A DNA stretch of 59,302 nt from a virus. The DNA is taken from IMG/VR virus record IMGVR_UViG_3300046167_000227, positions 1-59,302 of that record. One strand, written 5' to 3'. Below, piece by piece: positions 1 through 7,631 of the stretch (position 1 is its first letter; each line of letters starts with the position of its first letter). A program made the translations under genes and the position numbers. Below the pieces are notes generated by a model, which had not been told where the DNA came from, did no database searches, and worked only from the letters and a program-made list of their open reading frames with translations.

Positions 1-681
1 ATACATTAGCACCTCTATTAGCAACCTCATTATAGTACAAGCTAGACATTTTCTCAGCTTTCCTATCTGATTTAACTATGTTCTTAATTATTTCTGCAAC
101 ATCTACACCATCTAATTTAATGTTTGCCCATGATTTGTAACTTTTTAGATTTGTGCATAGAAATCTTGTTTAGCATTTTGTAATTCATCTATGAATGTAT
201 CTATGTTAAAATTAGATGTGTTTTTACGTCTAACCTTATCATATTCACCTCTTATCTGACCATTAGTACAAAAGAAATCTATTGCACCAAAAAACACTTG
301 ATTAGACATACTACCATCAACACCATGTAATGCTATGATACGTTCAGCAATGGTAGTTGTATGCTTATCAGTAGTTATTTTAGTAGTAACATTAGGTAAG
401 GTTATATCAGCTATTATTACTGCATTATCTTTAGCAGTAGATACCTTAACTTTAAGCATTTCTAATTCGTATGGTGTCCTATTTTCTTTTATCACATTCT
501 CTACACCATCAATAAAATTCATATGTGATGTTGTATTAAAACTTTTAACCTACTATACCTATTGGAGTATCAGTTAAAGTATTGATTACATATTTTTTGC
601 TAGGTAATCTTGTTTTTCCTCATATGCAATATCAAATTTTAAATTGTCATTTAATTGTATTAATCTATTTGTATCTAACAT
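1..681 (-). pseudogene. DUF932-like protein, left copy, cut by contig edge and frameshifted
   Basis: Second copy of the intact gene at 55343-56191. The ATG is at 681-679 and the reading frame runs off the left end. Extra bases near 130-160, 455-460 and 545-625 break the frame, leaving one clean central piece (145-522). Several differences from the right copy are silent, indicating a real strain variant plus sequencing indels. Confidence 0.75.
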
Positions 682-982
682 TATTTATTCTCCTGTTGTT
701 TATTTAATTTTTCGTATTGTGCTTTTGTTATTTTAAAATCATATTTAGTTTTATCATCTTTAGTTATTTTTTTATAAAATATAGGATTGTTTAGTAATTG
801 TTCTTTTAATGTAATTCCTGTTAATAAAAATTGTCTTTCACTAAGTTTAGGAATTGAAATTCATTTCTTAAATCGTCATCAGTTTTACATTGTCTCATAT
901 CAATTTGAAAGTTAGACAATGGCAATTCCATACTATTTATATTACCTGTTAACTTAGATTTTCTATATATTTTATGTAACAT
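681..982 (-). pseudogene. Small hypothetical protein, left copy, frameshifted
   Basis: Counterpart of 56191-56448. The N-terminal half is recognisably the same (TGNINSMELPLS is shared). The middle is broken by a frameshift, and the 3' part holds about 60 extra bases absent from the right copy. Its stop overlaps the DUF932 start, as in the right copy. Function unknown. Confidence 0.5.
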
Positions 983-1009
983 CTTATATTCTCCTTTTGT
1001 TATTGTTAG

Positions 1010-1219
1010 TTATACAAGTAAAACTACATCATTATAATTTACTTGTAAAGAGTTATTTAATTTATTTTTGTCTTTTAATAATTGTCCTGTTATTGCATCT
1101 CTACTTACATAAAAGTAACCTACATTATGTGAGATAGTACCTTTTTGAGCATACCTACTTGTAGTACGTCTAAAGAAAATGTTTTTATTTCCTATTGGAT
1201 TTTTAATTATGTTTTTCAT
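1010..1219 (-). CDS. Hypothetical protein, 69 aa (left copy, intact)
   Basis: Small basic protein rich in Asn, Lys and Arg, with no recognised domain. This copy is open, whereas the right copy (56473-56686) carries an extra A that shifts its frame. A TTGACA promoter lies upstream at 1266-1294. The last codons overlap an inverted repeat around 1013-1045 (see 56481-56512). Confidence 0.55.
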   Translation of the reverse strand: MKNIIKNPIGNKNIFFRRTTSRYAQKGTISHNVGYFYVSRDAITGQLLKDKNKLNNSLQVNYNDVVLLV

Positions 1220-1265
1220 TGTATTATTCCTTTCATTTTGTTATACAATTATTTTCTATTCTTAT

Positions 1266-1294
1266 GTTATGTCATACAACTAAAAGTATGTCAA
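1266..1294 (-). promoter_or_regulatory. Predicted sigma70-type promoter (left copy)
   Basis: On the minus strand TTGACA is followed after 17 bases by CATAAC, upstream of the 69-aa gene. The same element occurs at 56732-56760. The -10 is one base from the TATAAC used by other promoters of this phage. Confidence 0.45.
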
Positions 1295-1303
1295 TAACTT
1301 TAT

Positions 1304-1450
1304 TTACTTTTTTTTATTATATTCTCTTCTATATTTTTCATTACCTCCTGTTACTGCTTTCATTAATCTATACTTAGTTTCTATTTCAAATTGTCTTAAT
1401 TTACGTCTATCAATTTCTTTTAATAGTTTTAGTTTTATATTGTATTTCAT
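1304..1450 (-). CDS. Basic small protein, 48 aa (left copy)
   Basis: Open frame from ATG 1450 to TAA 1304, encoding a Lys/Arg-rich helical peptide (MKYNIKLKLLKEIDRRKLRQ at the start). Its ATG overlaps the stop of the upstream 63-aa gene (ATGA), a sign of translational coupling. The right copy at 56770-56916 gives the same protein. Confidence 0.55.
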   Translation of the reverse strand: MKYNIKLKLLKEIDRRKLRQFEIETKYRLMKAVTGGNEKYRREYNKKK

Positions 1451-1638
1451 TTTAATAAATCCTTTATATTTGTTTCATTTTCTAATTGTACATCATATCC
1501 CATTGATGCAATAGTATTTAAATTTTCTATTGACAATGTTTTAGTTTTGGCAATATCTGAAAATGATTTAGCTATTTTACATTTAGGATATATTAATTGA
1601 TTACCGTATACATTTTTTATAAATACTTGTATTTTCAT
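1447..1638 (-). CDS. Hypothetical protein, 63 aa (left copy, intact)
   Basis: Small protein without a recognised domain. It is intact here and frameshifted in the right copy (56913-57105) by one extra base. Conservation of the peptide around that indel supports a real gene. Its stop codon overlaps the start of the 48-aa gene downstream. Confidence 0.55.
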   Translation of the reverse strand: MKIQVFIKNVYGNQLIYPKCKIAKSFSDIAKTKTLSIENLNTIASMGYDVQLENETNIKDLLK

Positions 1639-1713
1639 TCTATTAAAATCCTTTTCTATTTAGTTATATAATTAAACTATATTATTATTTTTTAGTTAGT
1701 CAACTATTTATTT

Positions 1714-1936
1714 TTATTTATTTGTTTTTATTGTAGATGGATATTTTAAATTAAATTCATAAACATTGCCAATTTTATATAAACATATAGCTATTAACAT
1801 TGTTAACAAATATAATATAAAGTATTGAAATAATAAATTATTATATCTTAATTCATCTATAAAGAATATAAAACTAATTCCTAAAGTTTAAATTACATAT
1901 TACAGTTATAAAACCTAGTATATGATATTTATTCAT
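1714..1936 (-). CDS. Small two-helix membrane protein, about 73 aa (left copy, one frameshift)
   Basis: Removing one base from the T-run near 1888-1890 opens a single frame from ATG 1936 to TAA 1714. The product would have two hydrophobic segments (about residues 7-27 and 38-55) and a polar tail ending KTNK. Part of the right copy (57179-57408) matches it. This explains an otherwise empty gap in the early block. Function unknown; early phage membrane proteins of this size can be exclusion or inhibitor proteins, but nothing here shows that. Confidence 0.5.
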
Positions 1937-1972
1937 TTTAATTGCCTTTCTATACTACTATCATGTTTTATT

Positions 1973-1998
1973 ATGGTGTGACATTTTTGCCACACCAT
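1973..1998. terminator. Hairpin at cassette boundary (left copy)
   Basis: Eight-base perfect stem (ATGGTGTG / CACACCAT), extendable inward, lying just after the stop of the leftward gene at 2015. On the plus strand it is followed by a T-rich run. The same hairpin is at 57446-57471. Likely a terminator or an mRNA 3'-end structure. Confidence 0.5.
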
Positions 1999-2014
1999 TT
2001 TATATTTATTTAAT

Positions 2015-2730
2015 TTATTTTGCTTTTTCAATAATTGTTTTAACATCATTAAATGTATAACAAACTAAGCAATCTTTACATTTTTGAAAACAATTTATAT
2101 TATTATCCTTATCAAAATTATTTTTATATGTTTTCATAATCATTTTTAATTTTAGTTTTCATATCTCTTGTTATTTCATTCTTATTAAAAAACATTGTAT
2201 GTTGATTATAATATTTTTTGTATGATAACTTAAGCACATTATTAAATGTTTTATCAAAATGTTTTGGTATTTTAGTTAATGGCTTATCTAATATTGGATT
2301 AGAATATATTAATATTAAATTACTAGGTTTATCATTGTTATCAAAAAACTTTTTAATAATATCAAATCTTTTAGACCATAAAGTAAAAGTAGTTTTTGGA
2401 TTTTTCTAGCTATGTTTACATAGTTTTGAATGTTATTTAAATTAATCAATTCCCCATGACTATCAAAACCTAAAATATAAATCAAATATTCTTGGCAAGT
2501 TATCCCATTCAATGATTGAGTTACTTAATAATTTACTATTCTTTTCAAGTAATGCTACCATTGATTTGCGAAAATTTAAGGTAGTAAAAGAATAACATTT
2601 ATTACATATGATATCTTTTTTATCTTTTTGTTTAATGCAATATTCATTTGTTAAAGTATTAGTAGAAATATTATTTATACTTTTCCATTTTGAAAGCACC
2701 TTTTGAAATATGTAAAGTTTGAGTATTCAT
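2015..2730 (-). CDS. Gp88-like Cys-rich protein (frameshifted)
   Basis: Reconstructed across several indels (near 2405-2420, 2475-2500 and 2685-2700) from ATG 2730 to TAA 2015, about 238 aa. Visible pieces fit the mycobacteriophage Gp88-type family (PF17338). The N-terminus reads HISKG then KWKSINNIS. A Cys cluster follows (EYC then IICNKCYS). The middle reads NPKTTFTLWSKRFD, and the C-terminus has a second cluster (CFQKCKDCLVC). Two Cys clusters suggest metal or Fe-S binding; the family's function is not established. This gene has no counterpart in the right copy, where an unrelated-length gene occupies exactly the same slot. Confidence 0.5.
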
Positions 2731-2797
2731 TTTGTTTTAATCCTTTTTAAAATTTAATTGTTAGTAGGTTAATTTATTTATTTGTATAAGTAAAGTT

Positions 2798-2986
2798 TTA
2801 TTTAATGCTATTCCTATTTTATGCATCTTTTCAATTAGTATAGATGTTTTCATTTTTTGTAATTCATCTATATTATATTTATTAAAACATTTACTTTCAA
2901 TTACTGATTGTATTTTGGATTGCCTATTAAATTATTTGTTTCAATAATATAATTTTTATAAAGTTTATTAAATCTTGTTTATTCAT
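2798..2986 (-). pseudogene. 63-aa protein, left copy, frameshifted
   Basis: Counterpart of the intact gene 58567-58758. Missing bases near 2800 and 2915, plus others, break the frame. The leader with its AAAGGATTAA ribosome-binding site is preserved. Confidence 0.5.
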
Positions 2987-3001
2987 TTTGTTTAATCCTT
3001 T

Positions 3002-3254
3002 TTAATTGTTATATTGTTTAGTACTAATATTCATAAATATTAATTAATTGATTAATACTATTATTTAATTTTTTAATTTCATTATCATATTTATTATTAG
3101 TAAAACTATAACCATAAATATTTTTTAACTAAACAAATTTCATTACTATTTATTTTTTTAAACTTTTTAACTTTTAAATAATCAATTTGTTTTCAAGTTT
3201 TTCTATTCTTTTTAATAAACTATTTTTTATTATATAGTAAGTTTGTTTATTCAT
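3002..3254 (-). pseudogene. Coiled-coil protein, about 83 aa, left copy, frameshifted
   Basis: Counterpart of 58774-59026. Start MNKQTYYIIKNSLLKRIEKL; Lys/Asn-rich and strongly helical. Comparing the two copies restores one frame of about 83 codons, because each copy carries its own indel. It is the first gene of the leftward early operon. Confidence 0.5.
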
Positions 3255-3363
3255 TGTATTAAATCCTTTTGTTGTTATTTATTTGTATAACTAAAAACAT
3301 ATATTAAAAACATTGTCAACAGGTATTATTATTTTATTTATATGTATAGCTTTAATGATAGAG

Positions 3364-3382
3364 GTATCAGTTTTTGTGATAC
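3364..3382. promoter_or_regulatory. Operator-like inverted repeat (left copy)
   Basis: GTATCA, a 7-base loop, then TGATAC, followed at once by the palindrome TGATATCA. This gives four TGATA/TATCA half-sites in about 28 bases. The block is conserved in the right copy at 59134-59161. It lies upstream of the first leftward early gene, so it could bind a repressor. Confidence 0.4.
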
Positions 3383-3541
3383 ATGATATCAAAAGATTAT
3401 ATAAAAGAATAACTGTTAATTAATCAGTTTAAACTATGCATATTATACTACCATATATAGCTATAAATTAAATTATTCAGTCTATATATAGCATATAAAT
3501 GTTATTTTATTTCAGATACTTAGCTATTGATGATAGAAAAT

Positions 3542-3659
3542 GGCACTAGGCATGCGACAGGTGGGGGGTATGCGTATACGTACTCAGAGAAATACACAGA
3601 TAGGTATTTTTAAGTGTTAACCACAAGTATAACTGTCAATATACCCATTGCCTAGCACC
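3542..3659. repeat. Imperfect long inverted repeat
   Basis: Left arm 3542-3554 (GGCACTAGGCATG) pairs with right arm 3646-3659 (CATTGCCTAGCACC), with two mismatches and one bulge. The interval contains G6 (3563-3568) and the palindrome CGTATACG (3573-3580), unlike the surrounding AT-rich sequence. Confidence 0.5.
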
Positions 3660-3719
3660 TAATGTGTGACATAAATATCACACTAATTTAACAATCGTAC
3701 ATGAATAAATTAATTGCTA

Positions 3720-3748
3720 TTGACAAGATGTATAAAACCTGTTATAAT
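3720..3748 (+). promoter_or_regulatory. Late-operon promoter, perfect sigma70 consensus
   Basis: TTGACA (3720-3725), a 17-base spacer and TATAAT (3743-3748), both hexamers matching the bacterial consensus exactly. The predicted start falls close to the palindrome CACTTAAGTG at 3764-3773, which could act as an operator. It would drive the rightward genes from 3892. Confidence 0.7.
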
Positions 3749-3763
3749 TAGCTATAACTTAAC

Positions 3764-3844
3764 CACTTAAGTGTAACACTATAATAAAACACTTAAATAA
3801 AAAGATATATACTTGTTAAATACACTTAAATGAACACTTAAGTG
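3764..3844 (+). repeat. CACTTAA iterons
   Basis: Four copies of CACTTAA at 3764, 3790, 3823 and 3835. The first and last are extended to the palindrome CACTTAAGTG. An inverted copy lies at 3610-3616 and another direct copy inside the first late gene near 3968. They are consistent with binding sites for a phage repressor or initiator. Confidence 0.55.
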
Positions 3845-3891
3845 ATATTATTAGAATAAATATCCGTACATATATAAAAATACCCTTGACA

Positions 3892-4098
3892 ATGCGTAAA
3901 AAATCAGTAAAACTATATACACCAGAGAATATGTTAGAAGCATTTTACAGTGCTATCCTAAATAACACACTTAAGAGCTTACATATACCACATAGTTCCG
4001 TGTTTTATGTACGTGCTGCCATTGAAGCTGACACAGGAGTGCGATACACTCTTAAGCATGTAGAGACTGCAATGAAGGCAGAAGGAATGTTAGACTAA
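3892..4098 (+). CDS. Hypothetical protein, 68 aa, first late gene
   Basis: ATG 3892 is preferred over a TTG six bases upstream. The protein begins MRKKSVKLYTPENMLEAFYS and has a compact helical composition. No domain recognised. Its stop overlaps the next start (TAATG). Confidence 0.6.
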   Translation: MRKKSVKLYTPENMLEAFYSAILNNTLKSLHIPHSSVFYVRAAIEADTGVRYTLKHVETAMKAEGMLD

Positions 4099-4319
4099 TG
4101 TTTGAAGCATTTGTACTTGTATGCATGATTGGTAACTCCAATATATGTCATACACTAAAAGATTTGGAAGGTCCATACGAAACTAAACAGGAATGTATAG
4201 TACGTACCTATGAAATGGCTGCTGACCTACCAGACTACATGCCTATGTTCCAAGCATTGAAGTATAAGTGCTTTGAAGATAAAGAATCAGATAAAGTGAG
4301 AATAAATTATGGCACATGA
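4098..4319 (+). CDS. Small Cys-containing protein with hydrophobic N-terminus
   Basis: 73 aa. A short hydrophobic N-terminus (MFEAFVLVCMIG) is followed by a Cys-bearing polar part. The architecture (hydrophobic start, mid-protein Cys, aromatic/Cys end) resembles the protein at 8026-8208, so the two may be paralogues. Overlaps its neighbours on both sides. Function unknown. Confidence 0.6.
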   Translation: MFEAFVLVCMIGNSNICHTLKDLEGPYETKQECIVRTYEMAADLPDYMPMFQALKYKCFEDKESDKVRINYGT

Positions 4320-4602
4320 AAACAGACGAGCAGCGTTGCTCAAGAAACATGGACTCAAGGGTGTGAACAAGCCTAAGAGAACCCCTGACCATAAAACTAA
4401 ATCACATATGGTGTTAGCTGCCGAAGGGCATAACATGAAACTAATTCGCTTTGGGCAACAAGGTGTCAGTGGAGCAGGTAAGAATCCCACTAGTGCTAAA
4501 GATAAAGCACGTAAGAAGAGTTATTATGCAAGGCACAATGCTCAAGGCAAACCCACCACTAAGTTATCAGCTAAATACTGGTCACATAAGGTGAAGTGGT
4601 AA
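4309..4602 (+). CDS. Basic phage protein, possibly DUF6321-like
   Basis: 97 aa, strongly basic. The central KLIRFGQQGVSGAG and the C-terminal SAKYWSHKVKW are typical of a short uncharacterised phage family that I recall as DUF6321; that assignment is from memory. Likely nucleic-acid associated given its charge, but that is inference. Confidence 0.65.
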   Translation: MAHENRRAALLKKHGLKGVNKPKRTPDHKTKSHMVLAAEGHNMKLIRFGQQGVSGAGKNPTSAKDKARKKSYYARHNAQGKPTTKLSAKYWSHKVKW

Positions 4603-4617
4603 CAGGAGAATAGATAA

Positions 4618-5106
4618 ATGAGTGCGAAGAAGATAGCAGACTTTATATTTGAGAATACTGGTAAAGGTGTAAATTATGCCATGAGAAAATTAGGCATAGC
4701 TAAAAGTGAGATAGACGGATTAACACCTAACCAACTTAAATTATATCTTGCAGAAAAGGCAAAGGGTTCTTACAAAGGTAGAACAAAAGCTAGAGATTCG
4801 GATACAGGAAAATTAGTAGTAGGTGGTGGTACATTAGCTACCCTAGCTTCTATATGGAATGAAATTGACCCAACTAAAGTAAAAAGGATGGGAGATGGAA
4901 CATTACGTGCTGAAAATTTAAAGAAGAAAAAGAAGATGGTTAAGAAAAAGGTAGTAAAGAAAACTCCACCTAAAGCTCCACCACCTAAACCTGATTCAGT
5001 TAAGAAGAAAAAGAAACAGCTTATGATGAAAGAGAAGTATACAGGTAAGGACTCAAATGTAAAGTTTAACTCTAGGGGTGGTATGCTCAAGAAGGGGAAG
5101 AAGTAA
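4618..5106 (+). CDS. Lysine-rich protein, 162 aa
   Basis: A globular N-terminal part (about 1-95) is followed by a Lys/Pro-rich tail with KKKKK runs. The end carries an SRGG element (SRGGMLKKGKK), one of several Gly-Gly motifs in this phage. Preceded by AGGAG. Probably a DNA-associated or virion protein; function unknown. Confidence 0.65.
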   Translation: MSAKKIADFIFENTGKGVNYAMRKLGIAKSEIDGLTPNQLKLYLAEKAKGSYKGRTKARDSDTGKLVVGGGTLATLASIWNEIDPTKVKRMGDGTLRAENLKKKKKMVKKKVVKKTPPKAPPPKPDSVKKKKKQLMMKEKYTGKDSNVKFNSRGGMLKKGKK

Positions 5107-5432
5107 TGGCTGAGAATCCACTAGCAAGAATAAAAGCTAAATTAATAGCTAAATATGGTAAAGACAAAGGTATGGATGTATACAGGTCTGCAAGTAAAGA
5201 TATAAGCAATCAGATTGCAGGTGGTGGTGGAGAGATTGAAGGGTCTTCTCTAACACAACTAATGGACCCAGCAGACCAAGTAGAGTTTTATGAATATAAG
5301 TCTGACTTAGCAAAAGGTAAAAACATAGATACGTCAGCTACCAAGAACAGAAAAGGTGCTAACGACTACCGTAAGGGTGGCTACGTGCTCAACACGACTG
5401 ACAATAGAAAGGTCAAGAGAAATGGCAAATAA
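5106..5432 (+). CDS. Hypothetical protein, 108 aa
   Basis: Starts in a TAATG overlap with the upstream gene. Begins MAENPLARIKAKLIAKYGKD, basic, with a Gly-rich stretch (GGGGE) and a C-terminal RKGGYVLN element. No recognised domain. It is placed among small basic proteins ahead of the lysis and packaging genes. Confidence 0.6.
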   Translation: MAENPLARIKAKLIAKYGKDKGMDVYRSASKDISNQIAGGGGEIEGSSLTQLMDPADQVEFYEYKSDLAKGKNIDTSATKNRKGANDYRKGGYVLNTTDNRKVKRNGK

Positions 5433-5643
5433 AAAAGGTAAGGGTGGCATAGCCATAATCATTTCTATGTTAGGTAAGAAACCTAAAGGTAAAATGAAAA
5501 AAGCTGAAATGTCATATGGTGGCAGTGTAGGTGGTAAGAAGCATATGTACTCAGGTGGTGGTTCAGTCACAGATAATGCAGGTTTACTTGCTCTCAAGAA
5601 GGCTAGTCCTGAAGCCTACATGAACATAAAGAAAAATGCCTAG
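5422..5643 (+). CDS. Gly/Lys-rich small protein, 73 aa
   Basis: ATG 5422 gives MANKKGKGGIAIIISMLGKK, better placed than the in-frame ATG at 5356, which would overlap most of the upstream gene. Contains MYSGGGSV, related to the MYSRGG of the 6555 gene. A short hydrophobic patch (IAIIISML) follows the basic N-terminus. Function unknown. Confidence 0.55.
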   Translation: MANKKGKGGIAIIISMLGKKPKGKMKKAEMSYGGSVGGKKHMYSGGGSVTDNAGLLALKKASPEAYMNIKKNA

Positions 5644-5896
5644 TAGAAATTATAAAAAAGAATATGCTAACTACCACTCTAAACCTGCACAGAAGGTGAA
5701 CAGAGCAGGTAGAAACAAAGCACGTAAGATAGTTATGAAAGCAGGTGGAACTGCGAAGGTAGCAGGTAAAGATGTCCACCATAAGAATGGCAATCCAAAG
5801 GATAACAGAACTAGTAATTTAGCTGTAGCATCTAAAACTGCCAATCGTTCTTTCAAGAGAACACGTACTGCTAAAAAACTTACTAGGAGAATATAA
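5636..5896 (+). CDS. HNH-like small protein
   Basis: 86 aa, very basic. Residues around DVHHKNGNPKDNRTSNLAV match the core of HNH homing-type nucleases (His-His, then Asn and the N-x-x-SNL turn). The protein is short and lacks an obvious zinc-binding Cys set, so it may be a minimal HNH nuclease or a DNA-binding relic. HNH proteins near terminase genes often assist packaging in other phages; this one lies about 5 kb upstream. Confidence 0.65.
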   Translation: MPSRNYKKEYANYHSKPAQKVNRAGRNKARKIVMKAGGTAKVAGKDVHHKNGNPKDNRTSNLAVASKTANRSFKRTRTAKKLTRRI

Positions 5897-6555
5897 TGGC
5901 AAAAGAGTACACAGTCAAGATTTTTGGGAAAACAAGAGACTACAAAAAAGTAGGTAATAAGTATTTTCAAATTATGAAAGATGGAAAATTAAATAAAAAT
6001 TCTGCAAGTGGAGCTTGGAGATTGCAACTAGAAAATGCTGCAAACTCTAGATTAGTTACTACCCCTAAAAAGGTGGCTACTTCAATGTTAGCTAGTGTAA
6101 GGTCTGCTGTGTCTAGTTCAAAGAAAAACAAAAGAGGTCAGGCACAAGCATCTACACCTAAAGATGATGGTGGTAGGGCTGCCTATTTGCGAAGTGAAAT
6201 TATAGACAAACTAAAAAAAGATAAGGCACTAGCTACTATAAAAAAAGATACTAGTAACACAAAAACAGATAGAAAAATATCTATGGGTAATAAAAAAACG
6301 GACAAGAAAATAGAGAAAAAGGTAGAAAAGAAAAAAGATATTAAACCTTTACAAAAAACACAGAGTAAGGCAATAAAATCTACTACAACAAAAGCTCTAC
6401 AGAATAAACCTAAACAAAATGTTAAAAAGAAAGTAGAGAAGAAGATTACAAAGAAGCCTGAATCTAAATTGGATTCAAAAGGTAACTATAAAGGCACAAA
6501 CATAAAGCCTACAAAGTTACAATTAGACAGACTAAAGAAAAGAGGACTAGCATAA
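5896..6555 (+). CDS. Lysine-rich repetitive protein, 219 aa
   Basis: An N-terminal domain (about 1-100) is followed by a Lys-dominated tail with many KK/KKK runs and Lys-Pro-rich repeats, comparable in style to histone-H1-like tails. Starts in a TAATG overlap. The charge suggests DNA condensation or virion packing; this is inference, with no domain recognised. Confidence 0.65.
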   Translation: MAKEYTVKIFGKTRDYKKVGNKYFQIMKDGKLNKNSASGAWRLQLENAANSRLVTTPKKVATSMLASVRSAVSSSKKNKRGQAQASTPKDDGGRAAYLRSEIIDKLKKDKALATIKKDTSNTKTDRKISMGNKKTDKKIEKKVEKKKDIKPLQKTQSKAIKSTTTKALQNKPKQNVKKKVEKKITKKPESKLDSKGNYKGTNIKPTKLQLDRLKKRGLA

Positions 6556-6686
6556 TGGTTATGAAGAAGAAAACAAAGTACATGGCTAAAGGTGGAATGA
6601 AGAAGACTAAATACATGGCTAAAGGTGGTGCAGGTATGAAGAAGACTAAGATGTACTCTCGTGGTGGAGCAGCTAAAAAGAAGTAA
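6555..6686 (+). CDS. Tiny KGG-repeat protein, 43 aa
   Basis: Between two TAATG junctions an open frame encodes a peptide built of near-repeats: KKTKYMAKGG twice, then KKTKMYSRGG and AAKKK. It is nearly all basic and Gly/Tyr/Met residues. It shares its [KR]GG element with several virion-type proteins of this phage. Function unknown. Confidence 0.6.
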   Translation: MVMKKKTKYMAKGGMKKTKYMAKGGAGMKKTKMYSRGGAAKKK

Positions 6687-7390
6687 TGTCATATCTTATA
6701 AGTAACGTACCACATTTTAAATGTTGGGTACGTAAGGAGTTCACTTGTAATCATATGAATTATCACGGTGAATACCTACACGCACTAGCTTTCGCAGTTA
6801 ATACCATACCTGATAGGTCACTAAGTTTTCAGGTAGTCTTCACAGGTTGTACAGAAGATGACAATGTACACGGTGGTGCAATGTGGGCAAGGATGCCCAT
6901 ACAGGCACTCGTAGCTGACATACCTGTAGACGAATGGGCAGAGCCAATGGAAGACCACTTATGTCAACCTTGGGATTGTGAATCAAGAAACCATAGTGTT
7001 ATAGTTATGGACAGAGTCAGTTCTAGTCCGTGGTTATGTAAGATAGGCAATGAGTTCTACACAGCTAAGTATATGTTTACTGTTGACTACACAGACAGTG
7101 ACATAGCAGATGACCCTGCACAGCATAAGCAGTCACACGTGATGTACTTGTTGGATGCAGGAAAATGGACAGGCAATATAGTTGCACTGCCAAATAACAG
7201 AGTAAGAGCTACAAGTCCTGCTCTGTGGGTTACAGGAGAAGGTGCTCCAGACTTTGCACCATCACAGTGGACACACTCAGCAGAGTCACACGAATCTTAC
7301 CTAGACCCATTTACTACATTTAACAATTTATATGAGGATAGAGATGGCACTAGCAAAGGCAAAAAGAACAATAAAAAAAGTAGCAAGTAA
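6686..7390 (+). CDS. Conserved uncharacterised phage protein, 234 aa
   Basis: Well-folded composition, rich in Trp, His and Cys, unlike its basic neighbours, ending in a Lys/Ser tail. Starts MSYLISNVPHFKCWVRKEF. I recall similar proteins in marine phages but not a function. TAATG overlap upstream; the next gene starts within its last 50 bases. Confidence 0.65.
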   Translation: MSYLISNVPHFKCWVRKEFTCNHMNYHGEYLHALAFAVNTIPDRSLSFQVVFTGCTEDDNVHGGAMWARMPIQALVADIPVDEWAEPMEDHLCQPWDCESRNHSVIVMDRVSSSPWLCKIGNEFYTAKYMFTVDYTDSDIADDPAQHKQSHVMYLLDAGKWTGNIVALPNNRVRATSPALWVTGEGAPDFAPSQWTHSAESHESYLDPFTTFNNLYEDRDGTSKGKKNNKKSSK

Positions 7391-7631
7391 GTTAAAGAAA
7401 GCTAGTAAAGCACATGCAGGTCAAGCTAAAACATTATCAGCACTTAAATTAAAAAGTGGAGGAAGCACAGTCAATGCTGCAGGGAATTACACCAAACCTA
7501 CACTACGTAAGAACATATTCAACCGTATCAAAGCAGGTGGTAAGGGAGGTGCTCCCGGTCAATGGTCAGCCAGAAAAGCACAGATGGTTGCCAAGGCATA
7601 CAAAGCCAAGGGTGGTGGATATAGAGGATAA
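7344..7631 (+). CDS. DUF5872-domain protein
   Basis: ATG 7344 has GAGG upstream and gives MALAKAKRTIKKVASKLKKA; an in-frame ATG sits at 7332. The C-terminal half reads AGGKGGAPGQWSARKAQM and ends AKGGGYRG, the signature of DUF5872. 95 aa, very basic. Function unknown. Confidence 0.7.
   Translation: MALAKAKRTIKKVASKLKKASKAHAGQAKTLSALKLKSGGSTVNAAGNYTKPTLRKNIFNRIKAGGKGGAPGQWSARKAQMVAKAYKAKGGGYRG

Larger units (their letters stand above)
1..3533. repeat. Left copy of long terminal direct repeat (variant form)
   Basis: This stretch matches 55516-59302 nearly collinearly, so the contig end repeats its beginning. The copies are not identical. There are scattered third-position substitutions in the DUF932 gene, many 1-base homopolymer differences, an extra stretch of roughly 60 bases near 700-800, and a complete replacement of one gene (2015-2730 here, 57479-58500 there). 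Left length is 3533 and right length 3787. The simplest reading is a circular or terminally redundant genome assembled from two co-occurring strains. A genome with true non-identical terminal repeats is the alternative. Confidence 0.9.
3255..3891. promoter_or_regulatory. Divergent early/late control region (candidate origin)
   Basis: No gene is seen between the leftward early operon (first ATG at 3254) and the rightward late operon (first ATG at 3892). The region holds an operator-like hairpin (3364-3382), a long imperfect inverted repeat with a G6 run inside (3542-3659), a rightward TTGACA/TATAAT promoter (3720-3748), and five CACTTAA repeats, two of them perfect 10-base palindromes. The mix of GC-rich palindromes and iterons in very AT-rich surroundings suits an origin or packaging region, but that role is inferred. 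Confidence 0.6.

Noticed and set aside
335-577. Plus-strand frame opposite the DUF932 copy
   Set aside because: Antisense to a recognised gene, hydrophobic by codon mirroring, and not maintained as a gene in the right copy.
3533-3891. tRNA gene or CRISPR array in the repeat-rich control region
   Set aside because: The CACTTAA repeats are short and unevenly spaced without uniform spacers, and no cloverleaf was seen here or elsewhere.
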